Below the pieces are notes generated by a model that saw only the letters and a program-made list of their open reading frames with translations, was not told the origin of the DNA and did no database searches. From positions 1 to 64,000 of the forward strand of contig CANNEA010000004.1 of NCBI GenBank assembly GCA_947503525.1: a stretch of 64,000 bases of DNA. Reading direction: 5' to 3'. The stretch's first letter is position 1. Each line of letters begins with the position of its first letter. Both the position numbers and the translations under genes were made by a program. The DNA is from an uncultured Carboxylicivirga sp. (GTDB taxonomy: Bacteria; Bacteroidota; Bacteroidia; Bacteroidales; Marinilabiliaceae). Shown here in pieces: positions 1-9,298 of the stretch.

Positions 1-1490
1 ATCACATCTGATGCAGGTTGAGTATTCAGTACCACATCAAAGGCATCGCTTGTTCCGGCTTCTGATGTTTCGGTTGATCCGCCTGTTAGAGTTACGCTTA
101 AACCGGCAGTATCATTATCTGTATTATCAACTGATACCGTTTGATCAAGCAATGCGTCAAAAGCATCATCACTATTGACATCATCAACTGATAAGGTGAT
201 ATCGTAATTTATGGTATTATCAATAATAGCATCATCCTGACCTGTGATCGTTACTGTTTGAGCAACATTCCAGTTTGCTGGTGTAAATGTTAGTGTAGTT
301 ACATCAACTACTCCTTCTGTGGCGTCGCCAACCGATAATGTAATGACTACGTTACTTGATGGTTCGGCATTCAACTCTACATCAAAAGAATCAGTGGTAC
401 CATTTTCACTAGTAAGATTACTTCCACCCGTTTCAGTGATTGTAAATCCAGCTGTATCATTATCTGTATTATCAACTGATACTGTTTGATCAAGCAATGC
501 GTCAAAAGCATCATCACTATTGGCATCATCAACTGATAAGGTGATATCGTAATTTATGGTATTATCAATAATAGCATCATCCTGACCTGTGATCGTTACT
601 GTTTGAGCAACATTCCAGTTTGCTGGTGTAAATGTTAGTGTAGTTACATCAACTACTCCTTCTGTGGCGTCGCCAACCGATAATGTAATGACTACGTTAC
701 TTGATGGTTCGACATTCAACTCTACATCAAAAGAATCAGTTGTGCCATTTTCACTAGTAAGATTACTTCCACCCGATTCGGTAACTGTAAAACCAGCCGA
801 ATCATTATCTGTATTATCAACCGATACCGTTTGATCAAGCAATGCATCAAAATCATCATCACTATTGGCATCATCAACTGATAAGGTGATATCGTAACTT
901 ATGGTATTATCAATAATAGCATCATCCTGACCTGTGATCGTTACTGTTTGAGCAACATCCCAGTTAGCTGATGTAAATGTTAGTGTAGTTACATCAACTG
1001 CTCCTTCTGTGGCGTCGCCTACCGATACTGTAATGACTACATTACTTGAAGGTTCGGCATTCAACTCTACATCAAAAGAATCAGTGGTACCATTTTCACT
1101 GGTAAGATTACTTCCACCTGTTTCCGTGATTGTAAATCCAGCCGTATCATTATCTGTATTATCAACCGATACCGTTTGATCAAGCAATGCATCAAAAGCA
1201 TCATCACTATTGGCATCATCAACTGATAAGGTGATATCGTAACTTATGGTATTATCAATAATATCATCATCCTGACCTGTGATCGTTACTGTTTGAGCAA
1301 CATCCCAGTTAGCTGATGTAAATGTTAGTGTAGTTACATCAACTGCTCCTTCTGTGGCGTCGCCTACCGATACTGTAATGACTACATTACTTGATGGTTC
1401 GGCATTCAACTCTACATCAAAAGAATCAGTGGTACCATTTTCACTGGTTAGATTACTTCCACCTGTTTCCGTTACGGTGAATCCTGCAAA
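1..1490 (-). repeat. 345-bp in-frame tandem repeats in the adhesin gene
   Basis: The marker aatgc[ga]tcaa recurs at 151, 496, 841 and 1186, which is exactly 345 bp (115 codons) each time. The flanking sequence is nearly identical between copies, including the part coding for SVDDxNSDDAFDALLDQTVS and the Calx-beta-like ELNAEPSSNVVIT. About 4.3 copies are visible; the array continues past the left edge. Copies become diverged beyond about 1,490. Confidence 0.95.
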
Positions 1491-4400
1491 ATCATTATCG
1501 CTTATTGTAGCTGTCTGTGTTTGAATGCCATTTTCAACTCCATTAGTAACACTTGAAATTTCGGCTACAATAGATTCATTACCTTCTATAATATCATCAT
1601 CCACACCTGTCACAGAGATATCTGCACTTAAATCTCCCGCAGGAATTATAAGCGAACTTGCAGCACTGTAATCATCATCAATCGTTGCAGTACCTGAAAA
1701 ATCTAAATTTACCGTTATCGGGTAAATACTTACACGGTCTGAGTTAACAGTTAATTTAGCTACTCCTCCGTTTTCAACTAATGGTGAATCAGCCAATGAT
1801 AGTGTAATAACAGGCCGGTCATCATTAAGTATTGTATATGTTGTGGTGGTTTGAGTACCAAAACTCACACCCAATGTTGCATTAGCAAGAGTCAATTCAA
1901 TGGTTTCATCGGCTTCCACCTGAGACTCATCAACAACACTCAGATTAATGTCTTGCAATACTGCAGAAGTGTAATCTCCTGCCGGAATTGTAACTATTGT
2001 TGTATTTGTATAATCATCCGTTGAAGTAGCTGTACCTCCAGTAACGTTTACATTTAGTGTAACATCAATTGGTATTACTTCACCTGAGATCTGTAATTGA
2101 GGCAAATTACCACCCACATTCTCAGGAGATGATGATGAAGCAGCTGCAAATTGAATTGTCAAGGCATCTATTATGTTAGTAACAGTAACCTGAATATCTT
2201 CAAAATCTGCAAGGCCAGGACCATCAGTAACGGTAACCCTTAGGTCGTAAACATTATTACCTCCATTATCAAGTGGTGTTTCATAATCCGGAGCTATTTT
2301 AAATGTCAAATCTCCTGTATCAGGATCAATATCAAACAAGGCAGCATCCGTTCCACTAATCGAATAAGTCTTAGTATCTCCAATATCAGGATCACTTGAA
2401 GAGATAGTTTGAACAGCTGTTGTGCCTTCCTGAATTGAAACATTGGTAGCACTTAATACTGGAGGATCATTTACAGGTGTAACAGTTATCTGAACACTTG
2501 CAATATTTGAAACTGCTCCTCCGTCATCCTCAATGGTGTAATTAACATTGGCCGGTCCACTATAGTCTTGGTCCGGCGTAAAACTCAAATTACCCAAGCC
2601 ATCAATTGAATAGCTACCAACACCCGCTATCGACAATGGACTTGATGAATTACCAGTATTGGAAGCATTATTTGGATCAATAAGTATTATTGTAGAAGTT
2701 ACTACTGAACCATCAACATCTGTATCGTTAGCTCCAATGGTATTCACTGTAACAGGTGAGTCCTCAACAGTTGTATTTGCTAAATCATCGTTAGCTACCG
2801 GGGCATCATTACCTCCTATTACTGTTATACTAACAGCTCCATTATCAGATGCTGTTCCATCCGTCGTATTTATTGCTAATGATGCTAAGCCATTAAAATC
2901 AACTGTTGGTGTATAGATTAAATTATTCAGGGCGACATTCACATCTGCAATGCTTCCTGAAAATTCCATTGTAGCATCAGCATCTCCATCTCCTGTTGTA
3001 AAAACCAAGTTGTTTATACCAGAAAGAGAGGCAACTCCATTGTTAACCGTGATGGTTATAGTTTGATCATCACCATCAACATCTGCCACACTTACTAGAA
3101 ACGCTCCAGTAAATGTATATGGTGTATCCTCGTTTGTGGAAACATTAGCAGGATTAGATACAACTGGTGCATCGTTCTGAGCAACAACATTTACATATAC
3201 TGTTGCTACATTTGAAATTGCTCCGCTATTATCCAGTATAGTGTAGTTTACATTGGCTGCACCATTATAGTTTGCAACCGGTGTGAATAATACATTACCG
3301 ATAACATCTGCCCTATAAGTTCCCACTCCTGAAATAACTAAATCAGCACCACTATTAGCTGTGTTAGCAGCATCAGAAGGGTCAATTAATACAATACTTG
3401 TTGCAACAACATTTCCATCAACATCTGTATCGTTGATATTAATGGTCACTATGGTTGTTGGTGTATCTTCGTTTGTGCTATAACCTGTATCGTCAACAGC
3501 TATTGGTGCGTCATTTACTCCGCTTACTGTCACTGATACAGAGGCAGTAGTACAATCACCTGTTGCATCACATATATCATAAGTAAAACTATCGGCTCCT
3601 GAGAAATTCGCATTTGGTGTATAAACCACATAATCATCGGTTGGATCAGTTGGTGTGCCATTAACATTCACAATGGCTGTACCATTTGTTGCAGCCATAC
3701 TAATACTAATAGCTGTGTTTGAAGGCCCATCAGCACCAAAATCATCCACTCCATTACCATTATCACCCAACACATTAATTGCATTAGCTCCCGAATCTTC
3801 GTTGATCATAACAGCATCGTCATTGGCTGTTGGGGTAGCGCTTACACAATTGGCAACGACAACATCCATTGTTGTTCCACAAACACTCTCATCATATGAA
3901 ACCGTAATGGTTTGATCTCCTACTGCATTCCATGTTACATTAACAGAATTAGTTGTCTGACCACTGTTAATTGTACCATTGGTAACTGACCATACATAAT
4001 TGGTCATTCCTGCTTCGGCTGAATAAGCTTCTGTATCGCTATCACAAACATTAAAATTACCGGTGATAACTGGTGAATCTTTTATTTGTACGCCAATCAC
4101 CTTATTTAAATCAATATGGCACGAACCGTTTGAAGCTCTCACCTTAACAGATACATTACCAGCATTATTAATTGGATAAGAAGTAAGAACTAGGTCGTTG
4201 CCATCACCTGACTCAATATCGCTCAAGGGCGAATCATCTGCATTATTTAATAATTGATAACTAATACCACTTTCAGAACTGACCACTGTTACTGTAAAGG
4301 TGCTTCCTGAACAAATAGCTGTTGGGTCAGGATTAGCAGATATATCAAGGTTAACAGGACCAATATCAGGTCTTACTTCAACTACAACAGGTGTTCCTCC

Positions 4401-7148
4401 GTTCAAATCAACTTCACATTGAACAGTTGTTGGGACCATACGTGTAGCCATAATCGTAAAACTCTGGGGGTCATTGTTTGGATTTACTCCTCCATAAGTT
4501 AAATTACCTGTCGACACATAAATATCACCTCCATTACCAGCAGCAGTATACCCAATAGGGTTGTTACCAGCATCATATACCTGATACATAATACCCTTCT
4601 GACTATTCTCAATTGTAATAATAGAAGGTGTACCAGCACAAACAGGAGACTCGGCTGTTAATACTTTCGTAATCTCAATAACTGAGACATCACAAGGCAC
4701 TTCATACTCAGCACTCAAGTCGCTTTCGCAATTTGAGCCATCCTGAATGCTTGCTGTCAAACGAGCTCCTGCATAAATCAAACTATTCCCATTACTATCT
4801 ACCAAACCAGTAAAAGTGTGAGTCCCACCTCCTGAAACTCCAGTAGCAGTCCACGCTGTTTCATTATAATAATCGATATATAGACGAACCGTATATGGTC
4901 CTCCGGCAGGAAGCGTAACATCAACACTCGTTGCTCCCTCAACAGTTGCATTATCAACAAGCAATCCCGTATTTGATGTTTGCGAACCAACCAAAACGGA
5001 GGTTGAAATTGCACTTTGGTTTACACAAGCACTCGCAGGAATCTGTGCTCTTAAAGAAGTTCCGCCAGTAAGTGTTAAACCAGAAATACGCCATTTACCT
5101 CCTTCAACTAAGGTACTTCCAATTTCAGTAACACCTTCATAAAGCTTAACTTCAATATAATCATCAGCGGTAGAAATACCAGAAACGGTAACATTGCTAC
5201 CTTCACAGTAAGAACCTGTGATATCTGGAGCATCAGGAGTTGTATTCCCCAACATTTGAGTTGCTGGAGCTAATGAAATACATTCACCATTATCGGTACT
5301 ACCATCATCAATTACATATTGATAAACCTCAACAACCTCACAACCACTGAACTCATTGGTATCAAAACTCCAAGTTGTTCCTGTAACCGCAGCATCTCCT
5401 TGATAAGCTCCATCAATAAATATGGGTACAGTAGCGCCACTTATATTAGTTCCTGTTATACTTGTTTCTCCCAATGATATCGGGTCTAAAACGGGAGTAG
5501 CGGCCCCATTCTGATGGTATGGGTTTTTATTTCCACCATCTAAACATGCATAAGTCCTTCGTGATGGACACTTATTATTAGTAATATCACGAGTAACCAC
5601 GTAGTAGTTTCCATCATCCCATGAATTACCTGTGCCATTATCGACACTCCATATATCAACACCTCCGGTGGCATTAATAATTACCGGATTACCAGTACCT
5701 GCAGCACTCGTAACGGCCAAATCACCATTACTATCATATACCGAAAATTCGATATCCGAACCTGCATCGGCTTGAAATGTACCATCAAATCCTTTACTAC
5801 CATTAACAACATCAATAGTAAGCACTTCATTTGTTAAATTTTCAGTACAAAGTGCAGTCACCTGCTCTATATCGCAATCAGAATATGAAACTGACTCAGC
5901 AATATTTGGAACCACGCCATAATCGTCTTCATTTGAATTCTGAGCTGTTGCTTTAATATATAAATCAACAGGAAGGCCTGCTGCATATTCAGGTGTTACA
6001 TCAATACTCCAACTACCCGAAGCAACTGTTCCTGTAGCACTAAATTCGGAATAACTAACACCATCCACACTATAGTATCCTGTAATTACCGTTCCATCAT
6101 CTTCGGATGAAACACCGGCAATACTTGCAGATCCAGTGGTAGGAGTATTAATTGTTGGACAATCACTTCGAGGAGATATACGTTGGTTATCATCAATCTG
6201 CTCAACACTTGTTGGAGGAAATACGTTAATTAAATCCGTAACCATTTCTTCAGGTGTTCCATCACCATCAATACCTCCCCAATCAGATAAAGAGGCATTG
6301 TCTAAACCTTTATTAAAACCTGGGTTTGGATTCATAATAGTCGCACCAACCATTCGTAACGGTGTGGATGTTGTTATATGTCCCCCAGTAATGGTAGTCT
6401 CATCGAATGTTAACGATGTGATAGCACTCCACGGCAAATAAAAATCGTAAAAATATTCCTGTCCATCACAAGCTGCATCAGGATAATCCCATGCTACGGC
6501 TTTTTGCGCATAACTCTCATATTGGTATGTACCATCTTTTGCATCTACATTAGCCAAATCTACTGACGAACCTGAATGTACACCATCAATATTATAAATA
6601 CCAACTCCAAAATTTGTAGCTAAATAAATTTCAACTTCAAAACCAGGATTATCTGATGTATAATTAGGATCTCCTGCCGATACACCAACGATGGCTGGGT
6701 CACCAAATTTTCCATCAATATCAATAAAAACACTATAACTTTTCGAATTAGGTGCGTAGCCCGCTAATCGGAAACGATATAACAAATATGGCCCACCTGC
6801 TGTATTCTGGTCAAAATACGTGTACATAGGTTCACCATACTCCCGAATATCATCAAAATCATTAAAAAAACAATTGGGACCGGGACCAGGATCTTCGGTT
6901 GGCTCCATCTGCACAACTGCGAATGGTACGTAAGGTATCTCACTTTGCTGATTGCTGAATTTGTCAGCAGAGCTAAAACCTGTTGTAGTCTTAGAAATAA
7001 ATCCATCATTATTAGGATCTAAAACATTATTCCCAATGTTTTCAAAAATCATCCCAGGTGTTTGACCAAACATCCTAAAAATCAATATAAAAGAAAACAG
7101 AATTAAAACTTTAATTTTATTGAAAGTAAAAGTAGACCTATTTTTCAT
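1..7148 (-). CDS. Giant secreted repeat-rich surface protein (adhesin-like), C-terminus outside window
   Basis: The reading frame is open from an ATG at 7148 to the left edge, over 2,380 codons with no stop, so the protein is partial. Residues 1 to about 29 look like a signal peptide: a basic start, a hydrophobic stretch, then FGQTPG. The next part reads like a Bacteroidota secreted protein with a DOMON/CARDB-like look and several repeated Ig-like segments. About 2,100-3,500 holds cadherin/VCBS-like repeats with DPDTGDLTF and VNDPP-type motifs. 1-2,100 holds Calx-beta-like repeats with VEADETIEL and DDDIIEGNES motifs, ending in near-identical 115-residue units. Such proteins are usually exported by type IX secretion and anchored by a C-terminal domain, but that end is not visible. 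Adhesion or gliding-type surface function is inference. No gene follows it in the window; mnmE diverges upstream. Confidence 0.85.
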   Translation of the reverse strand, partial: MKNRSTFTFNKIKVLILFSFILIFRMFGQTPGMIFENIGNNVLDPNNDGFISKTTTGFSSADKFSNQQSEIPYVPFAVVQMEPTEDPGPGPNCFFNDFDDIREYGEPMYTYFDQNTAGGPYLLYRFRLAGYAPNSKSYSVFIDIDGKFGDPAIVGVSAGDPNYTSDNPGFEVEIYLATNFGVGIYNIDGVHSGSSVDLANVDAKDGTYQYESYAQKAVAWDYPDAACDGQEYFYDFYLPWSAITSLTFDETTITGGHITTSTPLRMVGATIMNPNPGFNKGLDNASLSDWGGIDGDGTPEEMVTDLINVFPPTSVEQIDDNQRISPRSDCPTINTPTTGSASIAGVSSEDDGTVITGYYSVDGVSYSEFSATGTVASGSWSIDVTPEYAAGLPVDLYIKATAQNSNEDDYGVVPNIAESVSYSDCDIEQVTALCTENLTNEVLTIDVVNGSKGFDGTFQADAGSDIEFSVYDSNGDLAVTSAAGTGNPVIINATGGVDIWSVDNGTGNSWDDGNYYVVTRDITNNKCPSRRTYACLDGGNKNPYHQNGAATPVLDPISLGETSITGTNISGATVPIFIDGAYQGDAAVTGTTWSFDTNEFSGCEVVEVYQYVIDDGSTDNGECISLAPATQMLGNTTPDAPDITGSYCEGSNVTVSGISTADDYIEVKLYEGVTEIGSTLVEGGKWRISGLTLTGGTSLRAQIPASACVNQSAISTSVLVGSQTSNTGLLVDNATVEGATSVDVTLPAGGPYTVRLYIDYYNETAWTATGVSGGGTHTFTGLVDSNGNSLIYAGARLTASIQDGSNCESDLSAEYEVPCDVSVIEITKVLTAESPVCAGTPSIITIENSQKGIMYQVYDAGNNPIGYTAAGNGGDIYVSTGNLTYGGVNPNNDPQSFTIMATRMVPTTVQCEVDLNGGTPVVVEVRPDIGPVNLDISANPDPTAICSGSTFTVTVVSSESGISYQLLNNADDSPLSDIESGDGNDLVLTSYPINNAGNVSVKVRASNGSCHIDLNKVIGVQIKDSPVITGNFNVCDSDTEAYSAEAGMTNYVWSVTNGTINSGQTTNSVNVTWNAVGDQTITVSYDESVCGTTMDVVVANCVSATPTANDDAVMINEDSGANAINVLGDNGNGVDDFGADGPSNTAISISMAATNGTAIVNVNGTPTDPTDDYVVYTPNANFSGADSFTYDICDATGDCTTASVSVTVSGVNDAPIAVDDTGYSTNEDTPTTIVTININDTDVDGNVVATSIVLIDPSDAANTANSGADLVISGVGTYRADVIGNVLFTPVANYNGAANVNYTILDNSGAISNVATVYVNVVAQNDAPVVSNPANVSTNEDTPYTFTGAFLVSVADVDGDDQTITITVNNGVASLSGINNLVFTTGDGDADATMEFSGSIADVNVALNNLIYTPTVDFNGLASLAINTTDGTASDNGAVSITVIGGNDAPVANDDLANTTVEDSPVTVNTIGANDTDVDGSVVTSTIILIDPNNASNTGNSSSPLSIAGVGSYSIDGLGNLSFTPDQDYSGPANVNYTIEDDGGAVSNIASVQITVTPVNDPPVLSATNVSIQEGTTAVQTISSSDPDIGDTKTYSISGTDAALFDIDPDTGDLTFKIAPDYETPLDNGGNNVYDLRVTVTDGPGLADFEDIQVTVTNIIDALTIQFAAASSSSPENVGGNLPQLQISGEVIPIDVTLNVNVTGGTATSTDDYTNTTIVTIPAGDYTSAVLQDINLSVVDESQVEADETIELTLANATLGVSFGTQTTTTYTILNDDRPVITLSLADSPLVENGGVAKLTVNSDRVSIYPITVNLDFSGTATIDDDYSAASSLIIPAGDLSADISVTGVDDDIIEGNESIVAEISSVTNGVENGIQTQTATISDNDFAGFTVTETGGSNLTSENGTTDSFDVELNAEPSSNVVITVSVGDATEGAVDVTTLTFTSANWDVAQTVTITGQDDDIIDNTISYDITLSVDDANSDDAFDALLDQTVSVDNTDNDTAGFTITETGGSNLTSENGTTDSFDVELNAEPSSNVVITVSVGDATEGAVDVTTLTFTSANWDVAQTVTITGQDDAIIDNTISYDITLSVDDANSDDDFDALLDQTVSVDNTDNDSAGFTVTESGGSNLTSENGTTDSFDVELNVEPSSNVVITLSVGDATEGVVDVTTLTFTPANWNVAQTVTITGQDDAIIDNTINYDITLSVDDANSDDAFDALLDQTVSVDNTDNDTAGFTITETGGSNLTSENGTTDSFDVELNAEPSSNVVITLSVGDATEGVVDVTTLTFTPANWNVAQTVTITGQDDAIIDNTINYDITLSVDDVNSDDAFDALLDQTVSVDNTDNDTAGLSVTLTGGSTETSEAGTSDAFDVVLNTQPASDV

Positions 7149-7431
7149 TGAATAGTATTAAAGTAAATAAAATCAACCTTTGATACGATGACATATCTAC
7201 CTTGTTACATACTTGTGGTAAGCAAAAGGTGAACATAGCCCATAAATAGCACGAATCTACATTTACTCCGGATGAAGATTGATTATAGTTTGACAAAAGA
7301 ATTTAAAATTAATTTGCCCCATTAACTAAGTTTAATAACTATAGAATAATGGTTAAACAAAATGCAAAACAAGAGTCTTTCTCTCGTCTTTAAATTGAAA
7401 AGCTTATTTTTGCACAAAAGAACGACATAAG
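7149..7431. other. Divergent intergenic region, adhesin / mnmE
   Basis: AT-rich spacer between two divergently read genes. It must carry the promoters of both. I see a -7 element for mnmE close to its start but no good TAnnTTTG element facing the adhesin gene, and no additional ORF. Confidence 0.6.
7405..7412 (+). promoter_or_regulatory. Bacteroidota -7 promoter element of mnmE
   Basis: TATTTTTG fits the TAnnTTTG consensus of the Bacteroidota primary sigma factor and lies 20 bp before the mnmE ATG. No clear -33 TTTG was found, so transcription would start very close to the coding region. Confidence 0.5.
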
Positions 7432-8844
7432 ATGCAATTCAACGATACTATTTGTGCCATATCCACCGCCCAAGGAATGGGTGCCATTGCGGTAATACGA
7501 CTTTCCGGTGAACAATCATTTAGCATATGTGATTCCATATTTGAATCCTCTACAAAAGGTAAACGAATAGTTGAACAGAAGGCTAATTCCGTACATTTTG
7601 GCTCTATCGTTGAAAATGAAACACATATTGATGAAGTATTAATTAGCATTTTTAAAAATCCTCATTCTTTTACTGGTGAAGATATTGCTGAAATAGCCTG
7701 TCACGGATCTCCGTACATACAGCAACAAATACTTCAATTATTGATTAAAAACGGTGCTCGTCTGGCAACACCGGGAGAGTTTACCCAAAGGGCATTCCTT
7801 AATGGGAAAATGGACCTCTCACAAGCAGAAGCTGTTGCCGATTTAATTGCATCGCAGAGTGAAGCCGCCCGCCGAGTTGCACTTCAACAGATGCGTGGTG
7901 GTTTCTCCAATGAACTTATTAATCTGAGGGCCCAGCTACTCCATTTTATTACACTCGTTGAATTGGAACTTGATTTCAGTGAAGAAGATGTTGAATTTGC
8001 TAATCGATCGGAACTAAGTGCATTGGTTGATGAAATTGAACAACTAATAGCTAAGCTGTGTAAGTCTTTCTCCTTGGGTAATGCTATTAAAAATGGCATT
8101 CCGGTAGCCATTGTCGGCCATACCAATGCCGGTAAATCCACACTTTTAAATACACTTCTACAAGACGACAGGGCTATAGTATCAGATATTCACGGCACAA
8201 CACGTGATGTGATAGAGGACACAATTAATATTGAAGGCATCAGTTTTCGTTTTATCGATACCGCAGGTATACGTACAACAGCTGATAAAATTGAAAGCCT
8301 GGGAATAGAACGAACTTACAATAAAATAAGTAAAGCGCAAATAGTGCTCTTAATGCTTGATGTAAATGATCCGGATGAGAAAATACATGAAGCCATTTCA
8401 AATGTTAAGGATCGCATAACGGATGATCAACAACAGCTTATTGTAGTGATAAACAAAACTGATTTAATTGAAGATATTGTTGTCGATAATCGCTTTAATC
8501 AATCTTCATTTCGCGAATTAAGTGGTACTGATTCAATAGTACCAATCTCTGCCAAACAACAACAAAATATTGAAGTCTTAACTTCTGAACTTCTTAAAAC
8601 GGTTAACCTAACAGCGCTTGACAACGATGAAGTCATTGTGACCAATGCACGTCACTACGAAGCTCTTCAAAAATCACTTGAAGCAATAATGCGGGTATCT
8701 GAAGGATTAAAAACAGGACTTTCAGGTGATTTACTATCCCAGGACATTAGGGAAGTTTTACATTACCTGGGTGAAATAACAGGCCATATCAATACCGATG
8801 AAGTATTGGGAAATATCTTTAAGAACTTTTGTATCGGTAAATAA
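7432..8844 (+). CDS. mnmE: tRNA uridine-5-carboxymethylaminomethyl modification GTPase MnmE
   Basis: MnmE acts with MnmG to put the carboxymethylaminomethyl group on U34 of certain tRNAs, in the cytoplasm. The 470 residues are full length for the family. The N-terminal tetrahydrofolate-binding domain is present (DTICAISTAQGMGAIAVIRLSG), followed by helical segments and an inserted G domain with G1 GHTNAGKST starting at residue 229, the DTAG motif and NKTD. The C-terminus ends with FCIGK, the C-x-G-K motif whose cysteine is needed for modification. It stands alone, divergent from the adhesin gene, with its own -7 element. Confidence 0.98.
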   Translation: MQFNDTICAISTAQGMGAIAVIRLSGEQSFSICDSIFESSTKGKRIVEQKANSVHFGSIVENETHIDEVLISIFKNPHSFTGEDIAEIACHGSPYIQQQILQLLIKNGARLATPGEFTQRAFLNGKMDLSQAEAVADLIASQSEAARRVALQQMRGGFSNELINLRAQLLHFITLVELELDFSEEDVEFANRSELSALVDEIEQLIAKLCKSFSLGNAIKNGIPVAIVGHTNAGKSTLLNTLLQDDRAIVSDIHGTTRDVIEDTINIEGISFRFIDTAGIRTTADKIESLGIERTYNKISKAQIVLLMLDVNDPDEKIHEAISNVKDRITDDQQQLIVVINKTDLIEDIVVDNRFNQSSFRELSGTDSIVPISAKQQQNIEVLTSELLKTVNLTALDNDEVIVTNARHYEALQKSLEAIMRVSEGLKTGLSGDLLSQDIREVLHYLGEITGHINTDEVLGNIFKNFCIGK

Positions 8845-9298
8845 CAAATCCTGATTTATGACAAAAGAGCCTGTTTAGCCGTTTTATTATACTATTAAGA
8901 CAGTGATAATTATTTAATTGTCAAAGATAAATGACATTTAAGAATGCGCCTACATAAAGGTAAATTGTATTTAGTATTGCGATTATAAATTAAGAACCAT
9001 TGTCTTAAAGTACAAATTCAAATAATATCATTGCTGATAAAAGTTCTAATGCGCTTAAATAAAAGGTTATAGTTCAGTCAATAGTCAAACTTTCAATTGA
9101 CTTAATACATGTAATAAAAAAGAATGTACTGGCAAACAACTTTTTATAAGTTACAGTAAACTAATTTATTCCAAAAGAACAATTGAATATTCTTAAAATA
9201 TATCGTAACTTTTTTTTGTTCTTATAAATGGTTTACAACCATGCCCTGATTAATAGCATGCTACGTACTATTCTTTTAATATTATAGTTCATTACCTG
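8845..9298. other. 454-bp gene-free region ahead of the T6SS plus arm
   Basis: AT-rich and without a credible ORF. It must hold the promoter for the clpV-led arm. The best guess is TAACTTTT followed by a T-run near 9207, but it is a poor match to TAnnTTTG. A 10-bp palindrome, TAGCATGCTA, lies at 9254-9263, about 35 bp before the clpV start. No terminator hairpin for mnmE was found. Confidence 0.5.

Noticed and set aside
1-1490. The regular repeats could be a CRISPR array.
   Set aside because: The period is 345 bp with no spacer-like variable segments; the repeats are translated in frame as part of a surface protein.
4799-7009. Several ORFs in other frames inside the adhesin gene.
   Set aside because: They are fully inside the coding repeat protein and have no family pattern; they are shadows of its base composition.
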